This document shows, piece by piece, positions 1 through 5,458 of a DNA stretch of 12,731 bases. The notes beneath the pieces were generated by a model. The model was not told where the DNA came from. It saw nothing but the letters and a program-made list of their open reading frames with translations, and made no database searches. The DNA is from Acidobacteriaceae bacterium. Its GTDB lineage: Bacteria; Acidobacteriota; Terriglobia; Terriglobales; Acidobacteriaceae. Within the stretch, counting starts at the first letter, position 1. Each line of letters opens with the position of its first letter. The DNA lies in contig PLKU01000203.1 of NCBI GenBank assembly GCA_003140705.1, forward strand, positions 3,679 through 16,409, read 5' to 3'. Made by a program: the position numbers and the translations under genes.

Positions 1-1137
1 AATGACATCGATCAGATTCTCGCCGATGCCGGCTTCGCATTTGATGTCGCGCTCAACGGCAACGCGGCGGAAGATTTCAAGGAACTGGGCGTCTGAAATT
101 TCACCGAGCTTGATCTTGGTTTGGATTCTGCGCAGAAACGCTGCGTCGATCAACTCGTACGGATCCATGTTGGAGGCAAACACGACCAGCATTTCGAACG
201 GGATTTCGACCTTTTTCCCTCCAGCCAGGCTGAGGAAGTCGATACGTCGATCAAGGGGAACGATCCAGCGGTTCAGCAGTTCTTCCGGTCGAACCCGCTG
301 GCGGCCGAAGTCGTCAATGATGAGCACACCGTTGTTGGCTTTCATCTGAACGGGGCCGACATAGAACTTTGTCAGTGGGTTGAACTGCAGGTCAAGCATC
401 TCGACCGTGAGTTCACCACCAACCAGCACGGCCGGGCGATTGCAAAGCACCCAGCGTTCGTCCCGTTCCGCAGGCTCTGCCTCTGGAACTCGAACGTGAA
501 TTGCGGAATCGTAGACGGTAATCATCTGGCCGTCCACTTCAACGGCGTAAGGCAGCCAAACATCGGTCTCGGAAATCACGCGCGATAAGGTCTCTGCAAC
601 CGTTGTCTTGCCGGTTCCGGCCGGGCCGTAGAGGAAGATCGGCGAGCCGGAGTTGAGCGCCGTTCCGAATTGCCATAGGGTCTTGTTGTCGATCACAAGA
701 TGGGCAAAAGCGCGTTCAACGTCAGCTGGGTGGACTTCAACGTTCTTGACGCTCTGCTTCCTTACCTGGTTCGCGTAGGCTTCAAGAGACACAGGGGCAG
801 GGCCGGTGTAATGGCTGTGAGAAAGTAATTCCAATGCACGAATCCTGCCCTGGGTGGTGATTGCGATCTGGGGAACGTTGTTTGTCATTCCCGTCACCTG
901 GCAAAGCATCTCCGTGCGCATGCGGTTAAAGAGCTCGGTAGCTACTTCGTAACTGAGACAGGTCAGTTTCGATAGTTCCAGGATCGAAAACGGGCCGGAC
1001 ATATACAGAAGCTTTAAGGCGAGGTCATCGAGAACAGCTTGCCGGACGCCAAGTTCCGGGATGGTCTGGGGCCTCTGTGTGGGGCCAACTGGCGGGGGGG
1101 CGACAGTAAACTGGTCGATTTTGAATAATTCTTCCAT
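1..1137 (-). CDS. AAA+ ATPase with winged-helix-like N-terminal domain (C-terminus beyond window)
   Basis: The reading frame is open from an ATG at 1137 through base 1, giving 379 residues with the C-terminus missing. Residues about 28-115 look like a winged helix (helices, then a TTQGR-type wing). A GPAPV linker follows near 112-116, and the AAA+ core starts near 145. Visible core motifs are Walker A GPAGTGKT (171-178), Walker B VLIIDDFG (271-278, DD instead of the usual DE), a sensor-1-like asparagine (N323 in FASN), and FLRR (334-337), whose arginines are arginine-finger candidates. The segment NRWIVPLDRR (289-298) is what I remember of a widespread but poorly characterised family of bacterial AAA ATPases, so a remodelling or signalling role is inference. 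The start is supported by GAGAGG four bases upstream and a good promoter. No partner gene is visible because the downstream side lies outside the window. ATPase confidence is high; the biological role is unknown. Confidence 0.88.
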   Translation of the reverse strand, partial: MEELFKIDQFTVAPPPVGPTQRPQTIPELGVRQAVLDDLALKLLYMSGPFSILELSKLTCLSYEVATELFNRMRTEMLCQVTGMTNNVPQIAITTQGRIRALELLSHSHYTGPAPVSLEAYANQVRKQSVKNVEVHPADVERAFAHLVIDNKTLWQFGTALNSGSPIFLYGPAGTGKTTVAETLSRVISETDVWLPYAVEVDGQMITVYDSAIHVRVPEAEPAERDERWVLCNRPAVLVGGELTVEMLDLQFNPLTKFYVGPVQMKANNGVLIIDDFGRQRVRPEELLNRWIVPLDRRIDFLSLAGGKKVEIPFEMLVVFASNMDPYELIDAAFLRRIQTKIKLGEISDAQFLEIFRRVAVERDIKCEAGIGENLIDVI

Positions 1138-1160
1138 TTCGCCTCTCGATTCCTGATGTC

Positions 1161-1189
1161 AATATACCCCTTGCCTCGAACGGAGTCAC
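1161..1189 (-). promoter_or_regulatory. Sigma-70-type promoter of the AAA+ ATPase gene
   Basis: On the minus strand there is GTGACT (1184-1189, 4 of 6 matches to TTGACA), a 17-base spacer, and TATATT (1161-1166, 5 of 6 matches to TATAAT). Transcription would start near 1154, giving a leader of about 17 bases that contains the GAGAGG ribosome site at 1142-1147. Spacing and distance to the ATG are ideal. Assignment by eye only. Confidence 0.55.
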
Positions 1190-1200
1190 CATCTAGTGAC
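1185..1200. promoter_or_regulatory. Inverted repeat over the -35, candidate operator
   Basis: GTCAC (1185-1189), six bases, GTGAC (1196-1200) is a perfect inverted repeat. Its left arm coincides with five of the six -35 bases of the minus-strand promoter at 1161-1189, so a protein bound there would block or recruit RNA polymerase. Five-base arms can arise by chance, so the operator role is inference. Confidence 0.35.
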
Positions 1201-1221
1201 CCATAAGTGTCAGGTCAGTTA

Positions 1222-1241
1222 CAGGCAGGAATGTGTGCCTG
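1222..1241. repeat. Inverted repeat CAGGCA-N8-TGCCTG
   Basis: Six-base perfect arms CAGGCA (1222-1227) and TGCCTG (1236-1241) enclose an 8-base loop. A second register (GCAGG/CCTGC) is also possible because the left side reads CAGGCAGG. There is no T-tract, so it is not an obvious terminator. It lies between the divergent promoters and could be a protein-binding site or a small hairpin. Confidence 0.4.
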
Positions 1242-1340
1242 CGGAGAAGACAAGTGGATTGGTTGGCAGTAAGTGAAGAGCCGGTTAACTTCTGGCAAAG
1301 GCGCTACTCCAGCTTAAAGTGAGCCTCGGCTAAAATCGAC

Positions 1341-1358
1341 ACGTGCCCGGGTTCACGT
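1341..1358. repeat. Inverted repeat ACGTG-N8-CACGT
   Basis: Perfect five-base arms (1341-1345 and 1354-1358) flank a CCCGGG-containing centre. It sits about 25 bases upstream of a possible extended -10 (TGCTACACT, 1381-1389) for the ABC exporter genes, a place where an activator or repressor might bind. The arms are short, so chance is a serious alternative. Confidence 0.25.
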
Positions 1359-1380
1359 CAACTTTCGGCAATGTCTGCTT

Positions 1381-1389
1381 TGCTACACT
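1381..1389 (+). promoter_or_regulatory. Possible extended -10 for the ABC exporter operon
   Basis: TG, one base, TACACT (hexamer 1384-1389, 4 of 6 matches to TATAAT) has the extended -10 form. I find no good -35 at the right distance. Transcription would start near 1396, about 58 bases before the ATG at 1454. This is a weak call. Confidence 0.25.
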
Positions 1390-1453
1390 TCACCAGTGAC
1401 CGTTCCTCGATAAATCAGGCGCCGTGCGCAACGGGAGGACGGCGGGAGAATCC

Positions 1454-2356
1454 ATGCCAGTTGTTGAACTCGCGGGAGTAACCAAGGCCTACGAGGATAA
1501 GGTTGCTGTCAGCAACCTGAGCCTGTCCATCGATGCCGGCCAGATGTTTGGCCTGCTGGGGCCGAATGGCGCCGGGAAGACCAGTTCGATCCGCATGATG
1601 ATGGGCATTACGATTCCTGACTCGGGCCGCATCAGCCTTTTCGGGCATCCCTTTGAGCGCAAGAGCCTGGAGCGCGTGGGCTACCTGCCGGAGGAGCGCG
1701 GACTCTATAAAAAGATGAAGGTCATCGACCAACTGGGTTTTTTTGGCCAGTTGCACGGACTGGTTGCCGAGGAATCGCGCAAGCGGGCATTCGAGTGGGC
1801 CAAGCGCATGGAAATTGAGGGTTCACTACAGAAGAAGACTGACGAGCTTTCCAAGGGCATGCAGCAAAAGATCCAGCTGATTGCATCCCTACTCCACGAC
1901 CCAGGGCTCATCGTCATGGACGAGCCGTTCAGCGGCCTTGACCCGGTGAATGCCTCCCTCGTGGAACGCATTCTTCTTGAACTGAAAGCTCAGGGCAAGG
2001 CGATCCTGTTCTCAACCCATCGCATGGATCAGGTGGAAAAGCTCTGTGACACGATTTGCCTGATCAACAACGGCGAGGCCGTGTTGGCCGGGAATCTGCG
2101 CGAGATCAAGGCCAGCTATGAGCGCAATCGAGTGGTCGTCGAGTTCGAGGGCAGCGCGGCGTTTTTGAACAGCGATGAGATTGAGGAAGCCAAGAACTTT
2201 TCCGGCCACGCGGAGATCAAGCTCAAGCCGCACGGCGACGCCCAAAAGTTACTGCGGGAGGCGGCCGCCGAAGCCAGGATTTATAGATTCGAACTGGTCG
2301 AGCCCTCACTCGAAGAGATTTTCATCCAGACCGTTGGAGGCAAGCCCAATGCATAA
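1454..2356 (+). CDS. ABC transporter ATP-binding protein, NatA/YhaQ-like
   Basis: Nucleotide-binding subunit (300 residues) of an ABC-2 type exporter; it should hydrolyse ATP at the inner face of the membrane together with the next gene product. Motifs: Walker A GPNGAGKT (36-43), signature LSKGM (132-136) in place of LSGGQ, Walker B LIVMDEP (152-158), D-loop SGLDP (160-164) and switch histidine H189. The Q-loop region reads YLPEERGLY (78-86), with E where most ABC ATPases have Q. As I remember it, this and the LSKGM signature are typical of the NatA/YhaQ group, so they are not damage. About 90 residues after the core form the C-terminal extension usual in this group. ATG 1454 is preferred because GGGAG lies five bases upstream and the protein then begins as the family does; an in-frame GTG at 1424 would add ten residues. 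The stop overlaps the permease start, so the two are translationally coupled. The substrate is unknown (sodium, drug or peptide export are family possibilities). Confidence 0.92.
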   Translation: MPVVELAGVTKAYEDKVAVSNLSLSIDAGQMFGLLGPNGAGKTSSIRMMMGITIPDSGRISLFGHPFERKSLERVGYLPEERGLYKKMKVIDQLGFFGQLHGLVAEESRKRAFEWAKRMEIEGSLQKKTDELSKGMQQKIQLIASLLHDPGLIVMDEPFSGLDPVNASLVERILLELKAQGKAILFSTHRMDQVEKLCDTICLINNGEAVLAGNLREIKASYERNRVVVEFEGSAAFLNSDEIEEAKNFSGHAEIKLKPHGDAQKLLREAAAEARIYRFELVEPSLEEIFIQTVGGKPNA

Positions 2357-3596
2357 TGTTCTATTGATTGCCAAGCGGGAATACCTGGAGCAGATTCGCG
2401 GGCGCGCATTCAAGATTTCTACGGTGCTGTTGCCATTGTGCATTCTCGGCATGCTCGTCGCAATGTACTTTACGGGCCGTCACGCTGACTCAGGCAAACA
2501 TGTTGCAATTGCCGCAGAAAGCGCGACGCTGGCCGAGGGCATCAAACGCGGCCTGGTTGACGATGAAGACTCCAAGTTCATCATTGATGTTGTCGCTCCT
2601 GCAACCCAGAAGGATCGAGATGCACTGTTGGATCGGATTCGCAACAAGTCGCTTGATGGCGTCCTCTCGATTCAAAATTCCTCGAACGGATCACCAACGG
2701 CCACCTATGCCTCGCAGTCCGCCGCGGACTTCAGGACTTCAAACCGGATGGAGTATGCCCTCAACCGGAGCCTGCTTCACGAGCGGATTAGCGCATCGGG
2801 ATTCAAGCCAGCTCAGACTGAAGCACTGCTGAAAGAGGTCACTGTAGAGAACCTCATGGTGAACAAGGAGGGAAAAGCGGCAAAGAGCACTGGAATGGCG
2901 TCGTTCTCAAAGGCGCTGGCCATGGCTTTTCTGCTGACGATGCCCATCCTGCTCTACGGTCTGGATATGGCCCGTTCGGTAATTGAGGAGAAGAGCTCAC
3001 GAATTTTCGAGGTCATGCTCTCGGTTGTTCGTGCCGACGATCTTCTCACAGGAAAGCTGCTTGGTGTGGGCGCAGTGGGACTGACGCAAATTGCAATCTG
3101 GGTGATTGCGACGGCGCTATTCACGGGATCGGCGTTGGCCGCACCCCTTCTCAGCGGCGATCTGGATCTGCATTTCACCCTCGTGGAGGGCATCTTCTTC
3201 CCGGTCTACTACGTACTCGGCTTTTTTCTGTACAGTGCGCTCTTCTCGGGTCTGGCCGCAACCTGCGAGACGGCGCAGGAATTGCAGATGTTTATGCCGC
3301 TTGCTATCGGACCTGTCTGGCTCAGCTTCGGAATCCTTCCCGTGCTCTTGAACAACCCAGACTCGGTTTGGGTGATTGCCGCATCTCTGTTCCCTGCTAC
3401 CGCGCCGTTTGTGATGCTTCCGCGCATGAGTCTAGAAACAGTACCAATCTGGCAGCTTGCAACATCAATTGGCCTGTTGATCTTGAGCATCTGGGCCGTC
3501 CTCTGGTTCTCTTCGCGCCTGTATCGCGTGGGCATCTTGATGTATGGCAAGCGTGCCACACTGCCCGAACTACTGCGCTGGCTGCGCTACTCTTGA
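2349..3596 (+). CDS. ABC-2 type permease, NatB/YhaP-like
   Basis: Membrane subunit (415 residues) partnering the preceding ATPase. It has the ABC2_membrane_3 layout. A first membrane segment lies at about 24-42, then a large extracytoplasmic domain at about 43-187. A cluster of hydrophobic helices follows at about 188-206, 237-259, 281-303, 314-334, 340-358 and 367-388. The cytoplasmic motif EEKSSRIFEVMLS (213-225), directly after the second helix, is the conserved coupling segment of NatB-like permeases that contacts the ATPase. The C-terminus is basic. ATG 2349 lies inside the end of the ATPase gene (8-base overlap) and has GGAGG eight bases upstream; the longer in-frame extension back to 2175 is only a shadow of the ATPase gene. 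Family assignment is firm; the transported compound cannot be read from the sequence. Confidence 0.92.
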   Translation: MHNVLLIAKREYLEQIRGRAFKISTVLLPLCILGMLVAMYFTGRHADSGKHVAIAAESATLAEGIKRGLVDDEDSKFIIDVVAPATQKDRDALLDRIRNKSLDGVLSIQNSSNGSPTATYASQSAADFRTSNRMEYALNRSLLHERISASGFKPAQTEALLKEVTVENLMVNKEGKAAKSTGMASFSKALAMAFLLTMPILLYGLDMARSVIEEKSSRIFEVMLSVVRADDLLTGKLLGVGAVGLTQIAIWVIATALFTGSALAAPLLSGDLDLHFTLVEGIFFPVYYVLGFFLYSALFSGLAATCETAQELQMFMPLAIGPVWLSFGILPVLLNNPDSVWVIAASLFPATAPFVMLPRMSLETVPIWQLATSIGLLILSIWAVLWFSSRLYRVGILMYGKRATLPELLRWLRYS

Positions 3597-3632
3597 ACAG
3601 AGCCAAAGGATTTGTAATTTGGCTGTTTACAC

Positions 3633-3648
3633 TAGAATCATCTGAGTG
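3633..3648 (+). promoter_or_regulatory. Possible leaderless promoter: -10 TAGAAT seven bases before GTG
   Basis: TAGAAT (3633-3638, 5 of 6 matches to TATAAT) is followed by exactly seven bases and then the GTG start at 3646, so transcription should begin at or next to the start codon. No Shine-Dalgarno sequence precedes the GTG. The -35 is poor (TTGTAA at 3612-3617, 15-base spacing). The same geometry recurs before polA. Confidence 0.45.
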
Positions 3649-4335
3649 ACCACCGAGCCCAAATTCACATTTGTCCAGCGAATTGTGCTGGCCGTGGTCC
3701 CGCGAATCGTGTGGGCACTCCTTTGGGTCGTAAGCTGCACCTGGCGCTTTGAGGAAACTTCGCCTGAAGGTGTAACGCCGCTGATTATGGGCCTTGGCGC
3801 GGGGCGGGAGATTTTCTGTTTCTGGCATCAGTGCGTGCTTCCTTGCACGGTTTACTTCCGACGCACACATGCCACCATCCTCATCAGCCAGAGCTTCGAT
3901 GGCGAACTGATCACGCGTGTCCTGGAGTTGTTCGGCTTCCATGCCGTGCGCGGCTCCAGCTCTCGGGGCGCTCGCGAGGGGTTGCTGGGTCTCGCCGAGG
4001 TGATCAACGGTGGCACTCCGGCGATTTTTACCGCAGATGGCCCCCGCGGACCCATCTATCGCACCAAGATGGGACCCATCAAACTTGCGCAAATTACCGG
4101 TGCTCCGATTGGCTGCTTCCATCTTGAACCGGAGCACAAATGGACGATGCGGTCGTGGGATAGGTTTATGGTGCCCTGGCCCTTCACGCGGATCGTCGTC
4201 AGTTGGGGCCCATGGACGCATGTTGCAACCGATCTTCCTGCGGAAGAATCTGAGAGCAAGAGAGGCGAACTGAATGCGGCGATTGAATCCGCTCGATTGC
4301 GCGCAGAAGAGCACTTCAAGAGGGTCGCAGGATGA
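3646..4335 (+). CDS. DUF374-family lysophospholipid acyltransferase
   Basis: Predicted 229-residue membrane-anchored acyltransferase (DUF374, related to the LPLAT/LpxL superfamily), acting at the cytoplasmic membrane on a lipid acceptor. A hydrophobic segment near 11-31 would anchor it. Family motifs visible are WHQ (60-62, the active-site histidine region in place of a classical HX4D), SQSFDGE (81-87), RGSSSRG (102-108) and DGPRG (131-135). The length suits the family. GTG 3646 directly follows an in-frame TGA, so it is the earliest possible start. It has no Shine-Dalgarno sequence but a -10-like element seven bases upstream, suggesting a leaderless transcript; in-frame GTGs at codons 14, 17 and 22 are less attractive because they would cut into the anchor. 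It begins 49 bases after the ABC permease and overlaps queA by ATGA. The exact acceptor (lysophospholipid or a lipid A-like molecule) cannot be decided here. Confidence 0.87.
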   Translation: MTTEPKFTFVQRIVLAVVPRIVWALLWVVSCTWRFEETSPEGVTPLIMGLGAGREIFCFWHQCVLPCTVYFRRTHATILISQSFDGELITRVLELFGFHAVRGSSSRGAREGLLGLAEVINGGTPAIFTADGPRGPIYRTKMGPIKLAQITGAPIGCFHLEPEHKWTMRSWDRFMVPWPFTRIVVSWGPWTHVATDLPAEESESKRGELNAAIESARLRAEEHFKRVAG

Positions 4336-5408
4336 GGGGCCTTCGCGTCGCCGACTTTGACTTCAATCTGCCCCAGGAGTTGATCGCCCAGCAGCCTTCT
4401 GCGGAACGCGGGCAGAGCCGCATGTTGATCATGGATCGCGCGACCGGAGATTTGCGCGATGCGCATTTTGCTGAGTTCTCTCGGTTGCTCAATCCGGGTG
4501 ACGTGCTGGTACTCAACGACAGCCGCGTGATTCCTGCGCGGCTCTATGCCAAGCGCAAGTTAATCCGCGACCGGCAAGAACCAAGCGGGCTGGTTGAGGT
4601 GCTGCTTACCGAGCCTGCGGGTGACAACCTTTGGCGTGCGCTGGTCAAGCCTGGGAAGAAGGTGGGCATCGGCGAATTGCTGGCGTTTCCCGATCAATCT
4701 GGAGTCACCAGCCTTGAGGCGGAGGTTCTGGAGCGCGGAGAATCTGGTGAGCGGCTGCTGCGTTTTGCCCCTGTGGACGATTTTTTCACGACACTCGACA
4801 AAATTGGCCACATGCCTCTACCGCCGTACATCCGCCGTGACGATGGTGAGGCGGATCGCGAGCGGTATCAGACAGTCTTTTCGCGCGAGCCCGGTTCTGT
4901 GGCCGCGCCTACGGCCGGACTGCACTTTACGCCGCCCATGCTGGAGACCCTGGTTGCGAAGAGCGTTTACATTGCCCGGATTACTCTGCATGTCGGCCTC
5001 GGCACCTTTGCGCCCCTCCGCGTGGAAAAGCTGGACGACGTGCGCCTGCATCGCGAACGTTACACAATCTCTGCAGAAACCGCGGAGGCCGTGAATCGAG
5101 CCTTCCGCGAAGGCCGGCGCATTGTGGCCGTTGGCACCACGGTGGTACGGACGCTGGAGCAATGTGCACTGCAGGCGACCGGCAGTGAATTGAAGCCCCA
5201 CTCCGGCGCGACGGAGATATTCATCTCGCCGGGATTCGAATTTCGGCTCGTGGGTGGGCTGTTGACCAACTTCCATCTGCCCCAATCGAGCCTGCTGATG
5301 CTGGTGAGCGCCTTTGCCGGGCGGGAACGGGTGCTGGCCGCCTATCGACGCGCAGTCCAACAGCAGTACGGGTTCTTCAGCTATGGCGACTGCATGTTCA
5401 TTGGTTGA
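4332..5408 (+). CDS. queA: S-adenosylmethionine:tRNA ribosyltransferase-isomerase QueA
   Basis: QueA transfers and isomerises the ribosyl part of S-adenosylmethionine onto preQ1 at position 34 of tRNAs with a GUN anticodon, giving epoxyqueuosine in the queuosine pathway; it is cytosolic. At 358 residues it has the usual length. Family blocks run in order: [15 protein letters not shown] (8-22), [12 protein letters not shown] (60-71), MPLPPYIRR (161-169), [17 protein letters not shown] (184-200), [13 protein letters not shown] (218-230), [10 protein letters not shown] (267-276) and [19 protein letters not shown] (312-330). All the conserved blocks I expect are present, so it should be active. 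The ATG overlaps the stop of the acyltransferase gene (ATGA), with AAGAGGG (4318-4324) seven bases upstream, so translation is probably coupled. No other queuosine gene (queC, D, E, F, tgt) is in the window. Confidence 0.97.
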   Translation: MRGLRVADFDFNLPQELIAQQPSAERGQSRMLIMDRATGDLRDAHFAEFSRLLNPGDVLVLNDSRVIPARLYAKRKLIRDRQEPSGLVEVLLTEPAGDNLWRALVKPGKKVGIGELLAFPDQSGVTSLEAEVLERGESGERLLRFAPVDDFFTTLDKIGHMPLPPYIRRDDGEADRERYQTVFSREPGSVAAPTAGLHFTPPMLETLVAKSVYIARITLHVGLGTFAPLRVEKLDDVRLHRERYTISAETAEAVNRAFREGRRIVAVGTTVVRTLEQCALQATGSELKPHSGATEIFISPGFEFRLVGGLLTNFHLPQSSLLMLVSAFAGRERVLAAYRRAVQQQYGFFSYGDCMFIG

Positions 5409-5439
5409 TAGCTGCCGCCTGATTTTCGATCTCCGGTCC

Positions 5440-5458
5440 TGATAGACTCTGTAGCGTG
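5440..5458 (+). promoter_or_regulatory. Possible leaderless promoter of polA: TGA-TAGACT seven bases before GTG
   Basis: An extended -10 (TG at 5440-5441, one base, TAGACT at 5443-5448) is followed by seven bases and the GTG start of polA. No Shine-Dalgarno sequence lies in the intervening bases. I see no convincing -35 at 16-18 bases, which is tolerable for an extended -10. The geometry matches the start of the acyltransferase gene. Confidence 0.45.

Larger units (their letters stand above)
1138..1453. other. Divergent intergenic region
   Basis: These 316 bases separate the minus-strand AAA+ gene from the plus-strand ABC exporter operon. They hold a promoter for the AAA+ gene (1161-1189, minus strand) and three short inverted repeats (1185-1200, 1222-1241, 1341-1358). 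There is a weak extended -10 for the ABC genes near 1381-1389, and the ABC ATPase Shine-Dalgarno sequence at 1444-1448. I see no open frame resembling a protein, no tRNA, and no riboswitch I can recognise. Confidence 0.7.

Noticed and set aside
121..588. Plus-strand 155-codon open frame at the left end
   Set aside because: It is opposite the AAA+ ATPase core, which has Walker motifs in the correct frame; the plus-strand translation resembles nothing.
1424..1453. GTG at 1424 as an upstream start for the ABC ATPase
   Set aside because: It would add ten residues not typical of the family. ATG 1454 has GGGAG at proper spacing. A weak -10-like GATAAA precedes the GTG, but its spacing (9 bases) does not match the leaderless pattern seen elsewhere.
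1847..1861. Unusual ABC signature LSKGM and Q-loop glutamate as evidence of an inactive ATPase
   Set aside because: As I recall, both are normal in the NatA/YhaQ-like subfamily, and the Walker A, Walker B and H-loop are intact.
2175..2348. N-terminal extension of the ABC permease frame upstream of ATG 2349
   Set aside because: It overlaps the ATPase gene out of frame, has low-complexity composition, and the ATG at 2349 has GGAGG at good spacing and a family-like N-terminus.
3397..4314. A 305-codon open frame on the minus strand, antisense to the permease end and the acyltransferase
   Set aside because: It lies wholly opposite two recognisable genes, shows no family motif, and reads as a shadow of GC-rich coding sequence.
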